DNA of 64,000 bases from Jeotgalibaca sp. MA1X17-3. GTDB lineage: Bacteria; Bacillota; Bacilli; Lactobacillales; Aerococcaceae. Both the position numbers and the translations under genes were made by a program. A model generated the notes under the pieces. It worked only from the letters and a program-made list of their open reading frames with translations, had not been told where the DNA came from and searched no databases. The stretch covers positions 2,140,501 through 2,204,500 of the forward strand of contig NZ_CP090983.1 of assembly GCF_021513155.1 (NCBI RefSeq), read 5' to 3'. Positions 1 through 8,443 of this stretch are shown here, piece by piece (position 1 is the first letter of the stretch; each line of letters begins with the position of its first letter).

Positions 1-853
1 AAGTAACGGGATCGTCTCCCCCATATTCTCCATCCAAATTAATCATGAGACGTTGTCCATCCCGAGATTCTGCTTTTACATAAGAGGTTTGTTTGTATAG
101 CACATTTGGATTATTAATATGATTTCCATTATTCAAAACAGAAGCCAAAACTTGTAGTATTTCAAAAATACTTGCTGTTTTAACTACAAACAGTGTAAAT
201 TTTCCATCTCCCAATAACATATCTGGATCAATCGTTTCAAATCCCCCAGCAGAATTGGTTAAAGCGACAATGAACATAGAGGCAATTCCATCAAATACAC
301 CATCATCATATTCAATCCGCATGTGAATCGGCTTAATACTGGGAAGCTTTTCAGCACCTTTTACTAAATAAGCAAGGTATCCAAAGATTGTCTTCAATTT
401 GATCGGAACTTCATAACTTACATCTGATAAGTAGCCACCTGCCGCAATATTCATAAAATATACATCATTTGCTTTCCCAATATCCATCGGGATGGCATGT
501 CCAGCTGCAATAATCTCTGCGGCCTCTAACAAATCAGAACGAGGGATTTTAAGAGCACGAGCGTAATCGTTTGTTGTCCCAGCAGGAATAATACCAACTT
601 TAGGGCGATTTTCTAAGACAGCAATGCCATTGATCACTTCATTTACGGTACCGTCGCCCCCAGCAGCAACAATCAAATCAAAGTGATTTAGAGCCGCTCG
701 TCTTGCCTCATCACGTGCTGAGTATGGCTTTGGAGTTGTCTCAAACGCACTTGTTTCATAGCCTGCTTTTTCTAAAATTTGAAGAATTTCCACCATGTTT
801 CTTTTTAACTGCTCTCTTCCTGCTGTTGGATTATAGATTACTCGAGCTCTCAT
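1..853 (-). CDS. dagK: Diacylglycerol kinase family lipid kinase (dagK paralog 1), C-terminus cut by window edge
   Basis: This is a DagK/YegS-type lipid kinase that would phosphorylate diacylglycerol at the membrane and so recycle lipid headgroup turnover products, for example those released by LTA synthesis. The visible 284 codons start MRARVIYNPTAG at an ATG behind an AAAGGTGAGG ribosome site. They include the nucleotide-binding GGDGTVNEV segment, the PAGTTNDYARAL motif and a late INLDGEYGGD motif. The reading frame runs open off position 1, so the last 50 or so residues lie outside the window. It is a close paralog of the gene at 27858-28850, with the same start and the same motif order. 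It stands divergent from nrdJ. Family assignment is firm; which paralog is the housekeeping enzyme is not decided by the sequence. Confidence 0.93.
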   Translation of the reverse strand, partial: MRARVIYNPTAGREQLKRNMVEILQILEKAGYETSAFETTPKPYSARDEARRAALNHFDLIVAAGGDGTVNEVINGIAVLENRPKVGIIPAGTTNDYARALKIPRSDLLEAAEIIAAGHAIPMDIGKANDVYFMNIAAGGYLSDVSYEVPIKLKTIFGYLAYLVKGAEKLPSIKPIHMRIEYDDGVFDGIASMFIVALTNSAGGFETIDPDMLLGDGKFTLFVVKTASIFEILQVLASVLNNGNHINNPNVLYKQTSYVKAESRDGQRLMINLDGEYGGDDPVT

Positions 854-1146
854 CTGATGATCCTCACCTTTCTTTACTACGTTTATTTATCGTTCTAAAA
901 GGTTCATATAAAGAAGAAATACAAGCCTCTCCACTTCTTCTGTTATTAAAATCATACCATAAATAAAGTGTTTTTTTCCTAGAAGTATGTCAAGAATTTT
1001 ATTATATAAAAATTGCTCGCTCTATATATTCAAGATGACATTTCTTATATTGGGTTTTTTTAATGATAAATCGTCCTGTCACGTGCTTTCATTTTTATAT
1101 CCTTCCTTCCACAGAATTGTTCACTAGCTTTTTCTTTGTGTGTGGT
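854..1146. other. Intergenic region between dagK1 and nrdJ
   Basis: This AT-rich spacer separates two divergent genes. It should hold the dagK1 promoter on the minus strand and the upstream part of the nrdJ promoter on the plus strand. No gene, tRNA or B12 riboswitch could be recognised in it; the NrdR sites lie just downstream. Confidence 0.6.
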
Positions 1147-1194
1147 TTAGTATATATAGTGAATAAAAAGAGCGTTTAGCACTACATATAGTGT
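1147..1194 (+). promoter_or_regulatory. Tandem NrdR boxes upstream of nrdJ
   Basis: Two 16-base sites fit the NrdR consensus acaCwaTATaTwGtgt: TTAGTATATATAGTGA at 1147-1162 and GCACTACATATAGTGT at 1179-1194. Their starts are 32 bp apart, which is three helical turns and the usual spacing for cooperative NrdR binding. They sit just before the nrdJ ribosome site, where bound NrdR would block transcription when dATP is plentiful. The consensus and spacing are established knowledge; binding here is inferred. Confidence 0.88.
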
Positions 1195-1228
1195 TTCTCT
1201 TTACGATTTTAAGATAGGAGTGATAGAA

Positions 1229-3796
1229 GTGGCAACTGAAATTCCAACCACTTTGAAGCAAGGTTATGAAAAACTAAATAAAGATATTGAACATTTTGAT
1301 CATGTCTTTCCAATTACTGAAGATATGAAAATTACTTATGATGGAGTAGCAAGACTAGTCATGCTCGATCGTTATTCCTTTAAAGATACAAAAAAAGAAA
1401 CACTTTCCGAAGGTGACTTCGTTATTTTAACTGTTAAAGAGGACCCAAAATATCCTGCTAGAGGAACAGGTACCATTCTTTCTCTTGATTGGGATAAAGG
1501 TACGGCTCGCATTGAAGTTTCAGATGCGTACAAGCAAACTCTTGATACATTTGGAATGGAAGAAGAAGGAATTGTAAACCGTCCTATTATTACACTGGAT
1601 AAACCTTTAGAATTATACTACGAGCAAATTGCGATGCGAAATGCACATGGTCTTGCCGAAGTTGAAATTTCTCCAGAATTACGTCAAGAGGCTTTCTTAG
1701 AATTTTATGAAGAACAAAAAGCTAAAAACTTTATTCCTGCTGGACGTGTCCTTTATGGAGCAGGGTCTGGTACGGATGTTACCTATTTCAACTGTTACGT
1801 AATGCCTTTTATTCCTGACTCACGAGGTGGTATTTCTGAACACCGTAAACAAGTCATGGAAATTATGAGTCGTGGTGGTGGTGTAGGTACAAACGGTTCT
1901 ACTTTACGTCCTCGTCATGCACTAGCACGTGGAGTAAACGGCCGTTCCTCTGGATCTGTTTCTTGGTTAGATGATATTGCAAAACTAACCCACTTAGTAG
2001 AACAAGGTGGTTCACGTCGTGGAGCCCAAATGATCATGTTGACCGATTGGCATCCAGATATCGTTGAATTTATTATTTCTAAAATGCAAAACCCACGTAT
2101 TTTGCGTTATATCATGGAAAACTTTGAAGATGAACAAATTCAAATGATGGCTCATGATAAATTAAAATTCACACCTTTTTCACCTAAAGAAATTAATATG
2201 TATACAGGAATTGCAAACTACAAAAACATTTCTGGAAATGGTGGTTTTGATCCTTCTGTCATTCGTGACGCTGAAATGAAATTACGTGATGGTGGGACCT
2301 ATTCTGTAACAGATCCAGAATTCCTTACCGGCGCAAATATCTCAGTATGTATTACCGATGACTTTATGCAGGCTGTTAAAAATGATGAAGACTATGAGCT
2401 TCGCTTCCCTGACGTAGAAAATTATTCTCCTGAAGAGATGAAACACTACGACACAGAATGGGAAAATTGTGGAGATGTTCGTGAATGGGAAGCGCAAGGA
2501 AATGCGGTTCGTACCTATCGTACAATCAAAGCGAGCGATTTATGGAAACTAATTAATGTATGTGCTACTTATGCAGCAGAACCTGGTATTTTCTTTATCG
2601 ATAACGCGAATGAAATGACGAATGCAAAAGCATACGGACAAAAAGTTGTAGCAACAAACCCTTGTGGTGAACAACCTCTTGCTCCTTATTCTGTTTGTAA
2701 CTTAGCAGCTGTTAATTTAGCTGAAATGGTTAATAAAGATATGCAAATGGTAGACTTTGAAAAATTAGAGCGTACGGTTCGTATGGGTGTTCATATGCAA
2801 GACAATGTCATTGACTCTACTCCTTATTTCTTGGAAGATAACCGAAAACAAGCATTGGGTGAGCGTCGAGTTGGTTTGGGAATCATGGGATTAGCGGACA
2901 TGTTGATTTATTGTGGCGTTCGTTATGGTTCTGAAGAAGGAAACCAATTAATTGATCAAGTCTTTAAGACAATCGCGGTTACGGCTTATGAACAAAGTAT
3001 TGAGCTAGCTAAAACAAGAGGTAGTTTCCCATTCTTAGTAGGTGAAACTGGAAAAGAAACACAACAATTACGTGAAAAATTTGTTAACACTGGATTTATG
3101 AAAAAAATGCCCGAACACATTCGTGAAGGAGTATTGAAATATGGAATTCGTAACTCCCACTTGTTAACTGTTGCTCCAACAGGTTCAACTGGAACGATGG
3201 CCGGTGTCTCTACTGGTCTAGAACCATACTTCAGCTTTTCTTACTTCCGAAGTGGACGTCTTGGTAAATTTATTGAAGTAAAAGCAGAAATCGTTCAGGA
3301 AGTTGCCGAGCGTAATCCAAAAATGGATCTCGACAACCTACCTGACTACTTCATTACAGCTAAGAGCTTATCTCCTGAAGAGCACGTAGATGTCCAAACG
3401 ACGATTCAACGTTGGATTGACAGTTCCATCTCCAAAACGGTAAATGCTCCAAAAGGCTATACCGTAGACCAAGTACAAGCGATTTATGAGCGTCTCTATG
3501 ACGGCGGAGCTAAAGGCGGAACCGTTTATGTAGATGGCAGTCGTGATTCCCAAGTTCTTACTTTGAAAGCAGAAGAGAACGTGATGGATGAAGGCGAGCA
3601 AGAAGAAGAAAAAGTAAAAGTTAATAAAGATAAAACATTCCTTATTGACTCTATCATTGATTTAGAATCTACAAATGTAACGATCGGAAATGAAATTGGG
3701 AATACTTGTCCAATTTGTCGTATGGGTACAGTTGAAGATTTAGGTGGATGTAATACTTGTTCGAACTGTGGCGCACAACTAAAATGTGGCCTCTAA
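1229..3796 (+). CDS. nrdJ: Class II (adenosylcobalamin-dependent) ribonucleotide reductase
   Basis: It reduces ribonucleotides to deoxyribonucleotides using a radical generated from adenosylcobalamin, so it needs no oxygen. The 855-residue protein has the first redox cysteine in FNCYV (about residue 189), the finger-loop motif NPCGEQPL with the radical cysteine near 479 and the glutamate near 481, and the second redox cysteine in SVCNL near 490. The C-terminal tail is cysteine-rich (CPIC, CNTCSNCG, final CGL) and should relay electrons from thioredoxin. The AGGAG at 1216-1220 lies 8 bases before the GTG at 1229. A GTG at 1220 overlaps that ribosome site and is less likely to be the start. The tandem NrdR boxes upstream support dNTP-responsive control. 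It is a single gene with its own terminator. Confidence 0.95.
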   Translation: MATEIPTTLKQGYEKLNKDIEHFDHVFPITEDMKITYDGVARLVMLDRYSFKDTKKETLSEGDFVILTVKEDPKYPARGTGTILSLDWDKGTARIEVSDAYKQTLDTFGMEEEGIVNRPIITLDKPLELYYEQIAMRNAHGLAEVEISPELRQEAFLEFYEEQKAKNFIPAGRVLYGAGSGTDVTYFNCYVMPFIPDSRGGISEHRKQVMEIMSRGGGVGTNGSTLRPRHALARGVNGRSSGSVSWLDDIAKLTHLVEQGGSRRGAQMIMLTDWHPDIVEFIISKMQNPRILRYIMENFEDEQIQMMAHDKLKFTPFSPKEINMYTGIANYKNISGNGGFDPSVIRDAEMKLRDGGTYSVTDPEFLTGANISVCITDDFMQAVKNDEDYELRFPDVENYSPEEMKHYDTEWENCGDVREWEAQGNAVRTYRTIKASDLWKLINVCATYAAEPGIFFIDNANEMTNAKAYGQKVVATNPCGEQPLAPYSVCNLAAVNLAEMVNKDMQMVDFEKLERTVRMGVHMQDNVIDSTPYFLEDNRKQALGERRVGLGIMGLADMLIYCGVRYGSEEGNQLIDQVFKTIAVTAYEQSIELAKTRGSFPFLVGETGKETQQLREKFVNTGFMKKMPEHIREGVLKYGIRNSHLLTVAPTGSTGTMAGVSTGLEPYFSFSYFRSGRLGKFIEVKAEIVQEVAERNPKMDLDNLPDYFITAKSLSPEEHVDVQTTIQRWIDSSISKTVNAPKGYTVDQVQAIYERLYDGGAKGGTVYVDGSRDSQVLTLKAEENVMDEGEQEEEKVKVNKDKTFLIDSIIDLESTNVTIGNEIGNTCPICRMGTVEDLGGCNTCSNCGAQLKCGL

Positions 3797-3810
3797 TAAA
3801 AAATCGGAAA

Positions 3811-3848
3811 AAGGACCAAACAACAAATTGTTGTTTGGTCCTTTTTTT
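3811..3848 (+). terminator. Intrinsic terminator of nrdJ
   Basis: A perfect 16-bp inverted repeat (AAGGACCAAACAACAA and its complement around a single base) is followed by a run of seven T. It begins 15 bases after the nrdJ stop. Confidence 0.93.
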
Positions 3849-3886
3849 GTTTAGAATAGCTGGACACTCTCGAAATAATTCATATC

Positions 3887-4096
3887 TTATACTTTTTCTT
3901 TTTCTGAATCTTTTTTTCTTCTATTTTTTATTAGATAAAGTAACCCTTGGAGTAAAGAAGTAGCTCCAAAAATAAAACAAAAATTAGCAATGAATCTTAA
4001 AGTTTCAGGGAAAATAATACCCATGAATCCTATGAGAAAAAGAACTGTCCCATACAGCAAAGTAATTTGATAGTGTTGTTTTTCAGTAACTTTCAC
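3887..4096 (-). CDS. Small two-helix membrane protein, function unknown
   Basis: This 69-residue protein has two hydrophobic stretches (about 12-32 and 35-56) joined by a short loop and ends in a strongly charged tail (KNRRKKDSEKEKV). That suggests a small integral membrane protein with a cytoplasmic C-terminus. The GTG start at 4096 lies 7 bases after a GGAGG site. An ATG slightly upstream is out of frame and reaches a stop after two codons. No family is recognised. It is convergent with nrdJ and lies downstream of the sucrose operon terminator. It is supported as a gene by its ribosome site and membrane-like composition, not by homology. Confidence 0.6.
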   Translation of the reverse strand: MKVTEKQHYQITLLYGTVLFLIGFMGIIFPETLRFIANFCFIFGATSLLQGLLYLIKNRRKKDSEKEKV

Positions 4097-4203
4097 TTCA
4101 TTTCCTCCTTTTTTCTATTATTATATTAACACATTTTAATTTCTTTGGGGACTTTCGTAGCATGGTTCCCTTTTTCAATATGAATATTTCACTTCATTTT
4201 ATT

Positions 4204-4251
4204 ATAAAAAGACCCCCATAAGTTAGAATAAAATCTAAACTTCTGGGGATC
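4204..4251 (-). terminator. Intrinsic terminator of the scrA-sacA operon, resembling an IS end
   Basis: On the minus strand an imperfect hairpin (arms 4234-4251 and 4211-4227) is followed by TCTTTTT, about 30 bases beyond the sacA stop. The first 17 bases of the plus-strand arm, GACCCCCATAAGTTAGA, match the left end of the IS at 11205 in 15 of 17 positions, so this terminator may be IS-derived. Confidence 0.8.
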
Positions 4252-4284
4252 AGTACCACAATAATTAGTCACCTAGTCTTTTTT

Positions 4285-5670
4285 TTAAGATAAAATTCCA
4301 TCTATAGTTTGAAGAGGCCATATAGTGATTGTATTATTTCTAGTGCCTATTTGTTTTATTTGAAATCCTTTTTCCGATTCCTCTGCTACATATCTCATAG
4401 AAAAAACTTTTTCTCCTTCATTCACAAAGAACTCTAAACTTGAATGTTCCATAAATATTTGTAGGTGATGCATCGGTTGGTCTAACTGGGCTATTCTTTT
4501 TTCAATCATCTGCGTTTTCCAATTAGTCCGAGTGATTGTAATTTCTTGTTTGACCGCATCGTAACTGAGTTCTACTTCTTTCCGGATATGTATCTGAACG
4601 TTTTCGATTTTTTTCCAATGACATTCTATTTCATTTTGCAACGTTGGAAGTTGTAAATCAATTTCTTGCCGATTTTCATATATTAATGATTCTTCCGTTC
4701 GTAATTTTTTTAGTTCTGGAAGTGGTTTTTGTATTAATTTCCCTCTAACAACTTCTAACAAACGTGGAATGGTTAGTGCATGAATATATCCATCTTTTAC
4801 AGACGGGAATGTTTTCTCGACTTCTGGATCCATCAAGCCTAACCAACCATATAAAATAGTTCGATTTGTTGAATCTTGATAGGTTTGTGGTGCATAAAAT
4901 TCAAAACCATAATCTACTTTTTGGAATTTTGAGCTTTGTTGTTTACATGTATCATCTTCCAATACATTTCTGATTATATATCCTGATTGATATAAATTTT
5001 CATTTGGTTGACGATCTATTTCGGATCCTTGTGGACAGTATAAGAATACTTGATCGTCTTCAAGCGTAATGAAATCCGGACATTCCCACATATATCCCAT
5101 TGAAGGTAGGGTTTCACCGATATCTTTCACTAGGTTCCAATCTATTAAATTGTTTGATTGATATAATAATGCAGTACCCTTTTCTTTTAGGGTTTGTGCA
5201 CCTAATACCATGTTCCATAATCCAGTTTCATCTTGCCATACTTTTGGATCACGAACATGAGCTGTGTACCCTTTTGGTTGTTCCAGAATAGGACCTTGTT
5301 TAATAAAATGGATACCATCTTCAGACGTTGCGAGACACTGATAGCTTTCTCTTTCACCTCGTTCATTTCGAACGTTTCCTGTATAAAATAGATACATCTT
5401 TTCTTGATCAATTACTGCACTTCCTGAATAACAGCCATCTTTATCAAACCAATCACCTGGCTCTAAAGCAGGTGGATGAGTTTCCCATTTGATAAAGTCT
5501 TCACTACTCACATGTCCCCAACTTTTATTTTGATGAGTCGTCCCATTTTGATTCCACTGGTAGAATACATGATGTTTTCCATTAAAATAAGATAATCCAT
5601 TCGGATCATTTAATAGTCCATGTGGGGGAACAATATGAAACTGTAATCTATTTTCTTTTTTGTTTATCAT
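4285..5670 (-). CDS. sacA: Sucrose-6-phosphate hydrolase (GH32)
   Basis: This GH32 beta-fructosidase cleaves intracellular sucrose-6-phosphate, the product of the PTS, into glucose-6-phosphate and fructose. The 461-residue protein has the three family signatures: NDPNG with the nucleophile Asp22, the VRDP motif with the transition-state Asp141, and WECPDF with the acid/base Glu196. The C-terminal third is the beta-sandwich module. There is no signal peptide, so it acts in the cytoplasm. It lies 25 bp after scrA behind AAAGGAGAAA and shares its promoter, and an intrinsic terminator follows. Length and motifs are normal for the family. Confidence 0.95.
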   Translation of the reverse strand: MINKKENRLQFHIVPPHGLLNDPNGLSYFNGKHHVFYQWNQNGTTHQNKSWGHVSSEDFIKWETHPPALEPGDWFDKDGCYSGSAVIDQEKMYLFYTGNVRNERGERESYQCLATSEDGIHFIKQGPILEQPKGYTAHVRDPKVWQDETGLWNMVLGAQTLKEKGTALLYQSNNLIDWNLVKDIGETLPSMGYMWECPDFITLEDDQVFLYCPQGSEIDRQPNENLYQSGYIIRNVLEDDTCKQQSSKFQKVDYGFEFYAPQTYQDSTNRTILYGWLGLMDPEVEKTFPSVKDGYIHALTIPRLLEVVRGKLIQKPLPELKKLRTEESLIYENRQEIDLQLPTLQNEIECHWKKIENVQIHIRKEVELSYDAVKQEITITRTNWKTQMIEKRIAQLDQPMHHLQIFMEHSSLEFFVNEGEKVFSMRYVAEESEKGFQIKQIGTRNNTITIWPLQTIDGILS

Positions 5671-5695
5671 TGTTTCTCCTTTATTAGCCTCTTAT

Positions 5696-7102
5696 TTATT
5701 TCCCTTCAATTTCTTCACGAGCTTTGTCAGTAAAACCAAAGAGATAGGTTAACGTAAACGCTACTGCCATAGCAACGATATTTACTAACAAATAGATCCA
5801 AATCTGACTATTCAAGTATAATAACGCTCCAGGAATTACCGTTAATGACATTCCCGTTGCTTCTAAACCAAGAATGGAACTCAAAAATCCACCAACTGCA
5901 CCACCGACTAGACCAAAGATAAATGGTTTAACATAACGAAGATTTACCCCGAAAATAGCTGGTTCGGTAATACCTAATAGAGCAGAAAGTGTAGAAGGAT
6001 ATGCTAAAGCTTTTAATTTTTTCGATTTTGTTTTCATTGCAACTGCTAATGTAGCCCCACCTTGTGCAGCAACACTGGCTGTAATAATGGCATTATAAGG
6101 ATTTACACCGTTATTGGCTAGTAATTGAATTTCTAAGAAATTGAAAATATGATGAATTCCGGTAATGACAATTAATTGATTTAAGCCACCTATAACAATT
6201 CCAGCCAAACCAAATGGTAATTGCAATACCCACACTGTTGCATCTAATAAAACTAGTTCTAATGAGTGAAAAATTGGTCCGATGAAGAATAGAGAAATAA
6301 CGCTCATTAGTAATAAAGTGGCAAAGGGTGTAACTAATAAATCAAGATACTCTGGAACTTTTTTGCGAATTAATTTCTCTAATTTAGCTCCTAAAAATCC
6401 TGCGATAAAGGCTGGTAAAACCGTTCCTTGGTATCCAACTACTGGAATAAACCCAAACATCATGATCGCACTTGCATCCCCTGCAGCAACTTCATAAGCA
6501 TTTGGCAAGGCTGGATTCACTAACATCAAACCTAATACAATTCCGATGACGGGAGAGCCACCAAAAACACGGAAACTAGACCATGCTACTAACGCAGGAA
6601 GGAATGCAAAAGCTGTGTCAGTTAATACTTGTGTATACAATATAAAGTTTTCACTGATACTAGCAGAACTAAGTCCGACTAATGCTAGAATATCATCTTG
6701 TGTAAGAAGTCCACGTAATCCCATAAATAATCCAGTTGCAACGAGAACAGGAATAATGGGAACAAATACATCACCAAAAGTACGAATGGCACGTTGGAAT
6801 GGATTTCCCTTTTTTCCAGCTTCTTGTTTTTGATTAGAAGTTGACGTTTCAGGCATTCCTAGATTAATTGCTTCTGCATATATCTTATTAACGGTACCGG
6901 TACCTAAAATAATTTGATATTGCCCTGCATTGAAGAAAGCACCTTTTACTTTGTCAATTCCTTCCATTTTCTCTTCATCAATTTTTTCTTTGTCTTTCAC
7001 CATGATTCTAAGGCGAGTAGCACAGTGGGCGATGGATTCAATATTGTCTTGGCTTCCTACTGCTTCAATAATCTCACGAGCAATTCTTTTATTTTCTGAC
7101 AT
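5696..7102 (-). CDS. scrA: PTS sucrose-specific EIIBC transporter
   Basis: It takes up sucrose and phosphorylates it to sucrose-6-phosphate. The 468-residue protein has an N-terminal EIIB domain with the phosphorylated cysteine in AHCATRLRIMV (Cys27), then a Gly-rich linker near 85-95, then a membrane EIIC domain of about ten helices that includes GITEPAIFGVNLRY. No EIIA domain follows, so it must borrow an EIIA from elsewhere. The start is the ATG at 7102 behind AAGGAGAGA. A longer frame from 7147 would begin inside the -10 element and is rejected. It is the first gene of a two-gene operon with sacA, controlled by an operator and a cre site. Confidence 0.94.
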   Translation of the reverse strand: MSENKRIAREIIEAVGSQDNIESIAHCATRLRIMVKDKEKIDEEKMEGIDKVKGAFFNAGQYQIILGTGTVNKIYAEAINLGMPETSTSNQKQEAGKKGNPFQRAIRTFGDVFVPIIPVLVATGLFMGLRGLLTQDDILALVGLSSASISENFILYTQVLTDTAFAFLPALVAWSSFRVFGGSPVIGIVLGLMLVNPALPNAYEVAAGDASAIMMFGFIPVVGYQGTVLPAFIAGFLGAKLEKLIRKKVPEYLDLLVTPFATLLLMSVISLFFIGPIFHSLELVLLDATVWVLQLPFGLAGIVIGGLNQLIVITGIHHIFNFLEIQLLANNGVNPYNAIITASVAAQGGATLAVAMKTKSKKLKALAYPSTLSALLGITEPAIFGVNLRYVKPFIFGLVGGAVGGFLSSILGLEATGMSLTVIPGALLYLNSQIWIYLLVNIVAMAVAFTLTYLFGFTDKAREEIEGK

Positions 7103-7124
7103 ATTTCTCTCTCCTTTTGATTCG

Positions 7125-7174
7125 TTGTAAACGATTTCTAAACCCATTATATTGGAACCGGTTCTATTTGTCTA
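7125..7174 (-). promoter_or_regulatory. scrA promoter with LacI-type operator and cre site
   Basis: On the minus strand a -35 TAGACA (7169-7174) and a -10 TATAAT (7146-7151) are exactly 17 bp apart. The spacer contains the perfect palindrome GAACCGGTTC (7155-7164), a LacI-family operator core presumably bound by ScrR. Around the expected transcription start lies TTGTAAACGATTTCTA (7125-7140), which fits the CcpA cre consensus WTGNAANCGNWNNCWW at every fixed position. The operon should therefore be induced by sucrose and repressed by preferred sugars. Confidence 0.88.
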
Positions 7175-7202
7175 GAGTGAATTATAAAACTCTTGTTTTT
7201 TT

Positions 7203-7252
7203 AAATAAAAATAAATCTGCTCCTTAATAAATAAAAGGAGCAGATTTATTTT
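7203..7252 (-). terminator. Intrinsic terminator of scrR
   Basis: A long inverted repeat (AAATAAATCTGCTCCTT and its complement) lies directly after the scrR stop, with T runs on the minus strand. It separates scrR from the scrA promoter. Confidence 0.88.
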
Positions 7253-7253
7253 C

Positions 7254-8252
7254 TTAAGCATCTAATTGTTGATGATACCCTGAGGTTGACTCTTGAATAT
7301 GTAATGAGTTAGAGAGGACTTGAAGCTCAGGAACTTCTCCTCCATCCATAGACTGTAATAAAGTTTGAACTGCTAGTTTCCCTAATTTTTTATATGGATA
7401 GTGAACGGTGGTAATCGGTGGAGTCACAATTTGTCCTGCGGCGTATCCTCCAAAACCACTTAAAGAAAAATCATTTGGAATTTTTAGACCTAATTCATGG
7501 ATGGCTTTCATAGCAGCTAAAGCGATTGTGTCTGTCAAACAGATAATTGCCGTCGCATCCGTTTTCTGAATAATTTTTTTACAATCCTCGTACGCTTCAT
7601 CAAAAACAAAGGAAGTCTCATGGCTTGTCCAAGTGCAATTTGAATTTTCTTGTAAAGCACGGATAATCCCCTTTTTTCTTCTTTGACCGATAGCAATATC
7701 CGCTTCTGTAACCGTTAGAAGTAAGATTCGTTCATGTCCTAACTCTCTTATATAGCTACCCATTTCATAGCCTGCTTGTTCATCATTATGAATAATACAG
7801 GCTCGTCCATCCACGGATTGTCCCAAGACTACTATAGGAATATCTATTTTTTGAAAAGCAACACGATGAGCATCGGTAATTGCCCCAGCGAATAATAATA
7901 TTCCATCTACTTTTTGTTTTGCAAGTGTATAGATATTCTCTACTTCAATGAGTGGATCTTGGTTACTATTCGTAATCATATGTTGTCGGTTCTTTTTTCT
8001 TAATTCCTCATCTATAGCTGTAAGAGCTTCATTTGTTGAATAAGAATCTAACCGTGGGATAATCGTACCAATTAAATTAGTACGACGTGCCTTTAAGCTT
8101 TGAGCGAAAGGATTTGGTTTATACCCTGTTTCTTTGATAATTTTCTCAATTTTCATTTTAGTTTTTGGACTAACAGACCCACCATTTAAATAGCGAGATA
8201 CTGTACTTTTTGCTACCCCAGCTTTATTCGCTATATCAGTAATAGTAATCAT
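7254..8252 (-). CDS. scrR: LacI-family sucrose operon repressor
   Basis: This transcription regulator of the sucrose genes has 332 residues. The N-terminal LacI helix-turn-helix reads ITDIANKAGVAKSTVSRYLNG, followed by the hinge helix with NPFAQSLKARRTNLIG. The rest is a periplasmic-binding-protein-like effector domain of normal length. The start is the ATG at 8252 behind GAGAGGAG; the longer frame from 8297 has no ribosome site. It lies immediately upstream of scrA on the same strand but has its own terminator, so it is a separate unit. The operator GAACCGGTTC in the scrA promoter is the likely target. A looser site, AAAACTGGTTT near 8361, lies upstream of scrR and could allow autoregulation. 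Confidence 0.9.
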   Translation of the reverse strand: MITITDIANKAGVAKSTVSRYLNGGSVSPKTKMKIEKIIKETGYKPNPFAQSLKARRTNLIGTIIPRLDSYSTNEALTAIDEELRKKNRQHMITNSNQDPLIEVENIYTLAKQKVDGILLFAGAITDAHRVAFQKIDIPIVVLGQSVDGRACIIHNDEQAGYEMGSYIRELGHERILLLTVTEADIAIGQRRKKGIIRALQENSNCTWTSHETSFVFDEAYEDCKKIIQKTDATAIICLTDTIALAAMKAIHELGLKIPNDFSLSGFGGYAAGQIVTPPITTVHYPYKKLGKLAVQTLLQSMDGGEVPELQVLSNSLHIQESTSGYHQQLDA

Positions 8253-8382
8253 AGGTTCTCCTCTCTTTTTACGATTTCTTTCTTCAAAGCATAGCATATC
8301 CTTTCACTGATTACTCTGTTTTTCAGAAAAAGAAAACCTATTTTAGTAGCTAAAACTGGTTTGTGATCCTTAATCCTTCTAC

Positions 8383-8411
8383 TGAACGAATGTTTGGTTC
8401 TGTGATATAAT
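8383..8411 (+). promoter_or_regulatory. Likely uvrC promoter
   Basis: A consensus -10 TATAAT (8406-8411) is preceded at 17 bp by a weak -35 TGAACG (8383-8388). It lies about 25 bases before the uvrC ribosome site, in the region divergent with scrR. Confidence 0.5.
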
Positions 8412-8443
8412 AATTGATACCAGTGATATAAAGGATGAACAAA

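Noticed and set aside
703..966. An 87-codon open frame opposite dagK1
   Set aside because: It is antisense to a clear gene, has no ribosome site and is of low-complexity hydrophobic composition.
1000..1220. Possible cobalamin riboswitch before the B12-dependent nrdJ
   Set aside because: No B12-box or the long conserved core was found. The region instead holds NrdR boxes close to the ribosome site.
7099..7147. Longer N-terminus for scrA
   Set aside because: It would begin inside the -10 element and read through the cre and ribosome sites.
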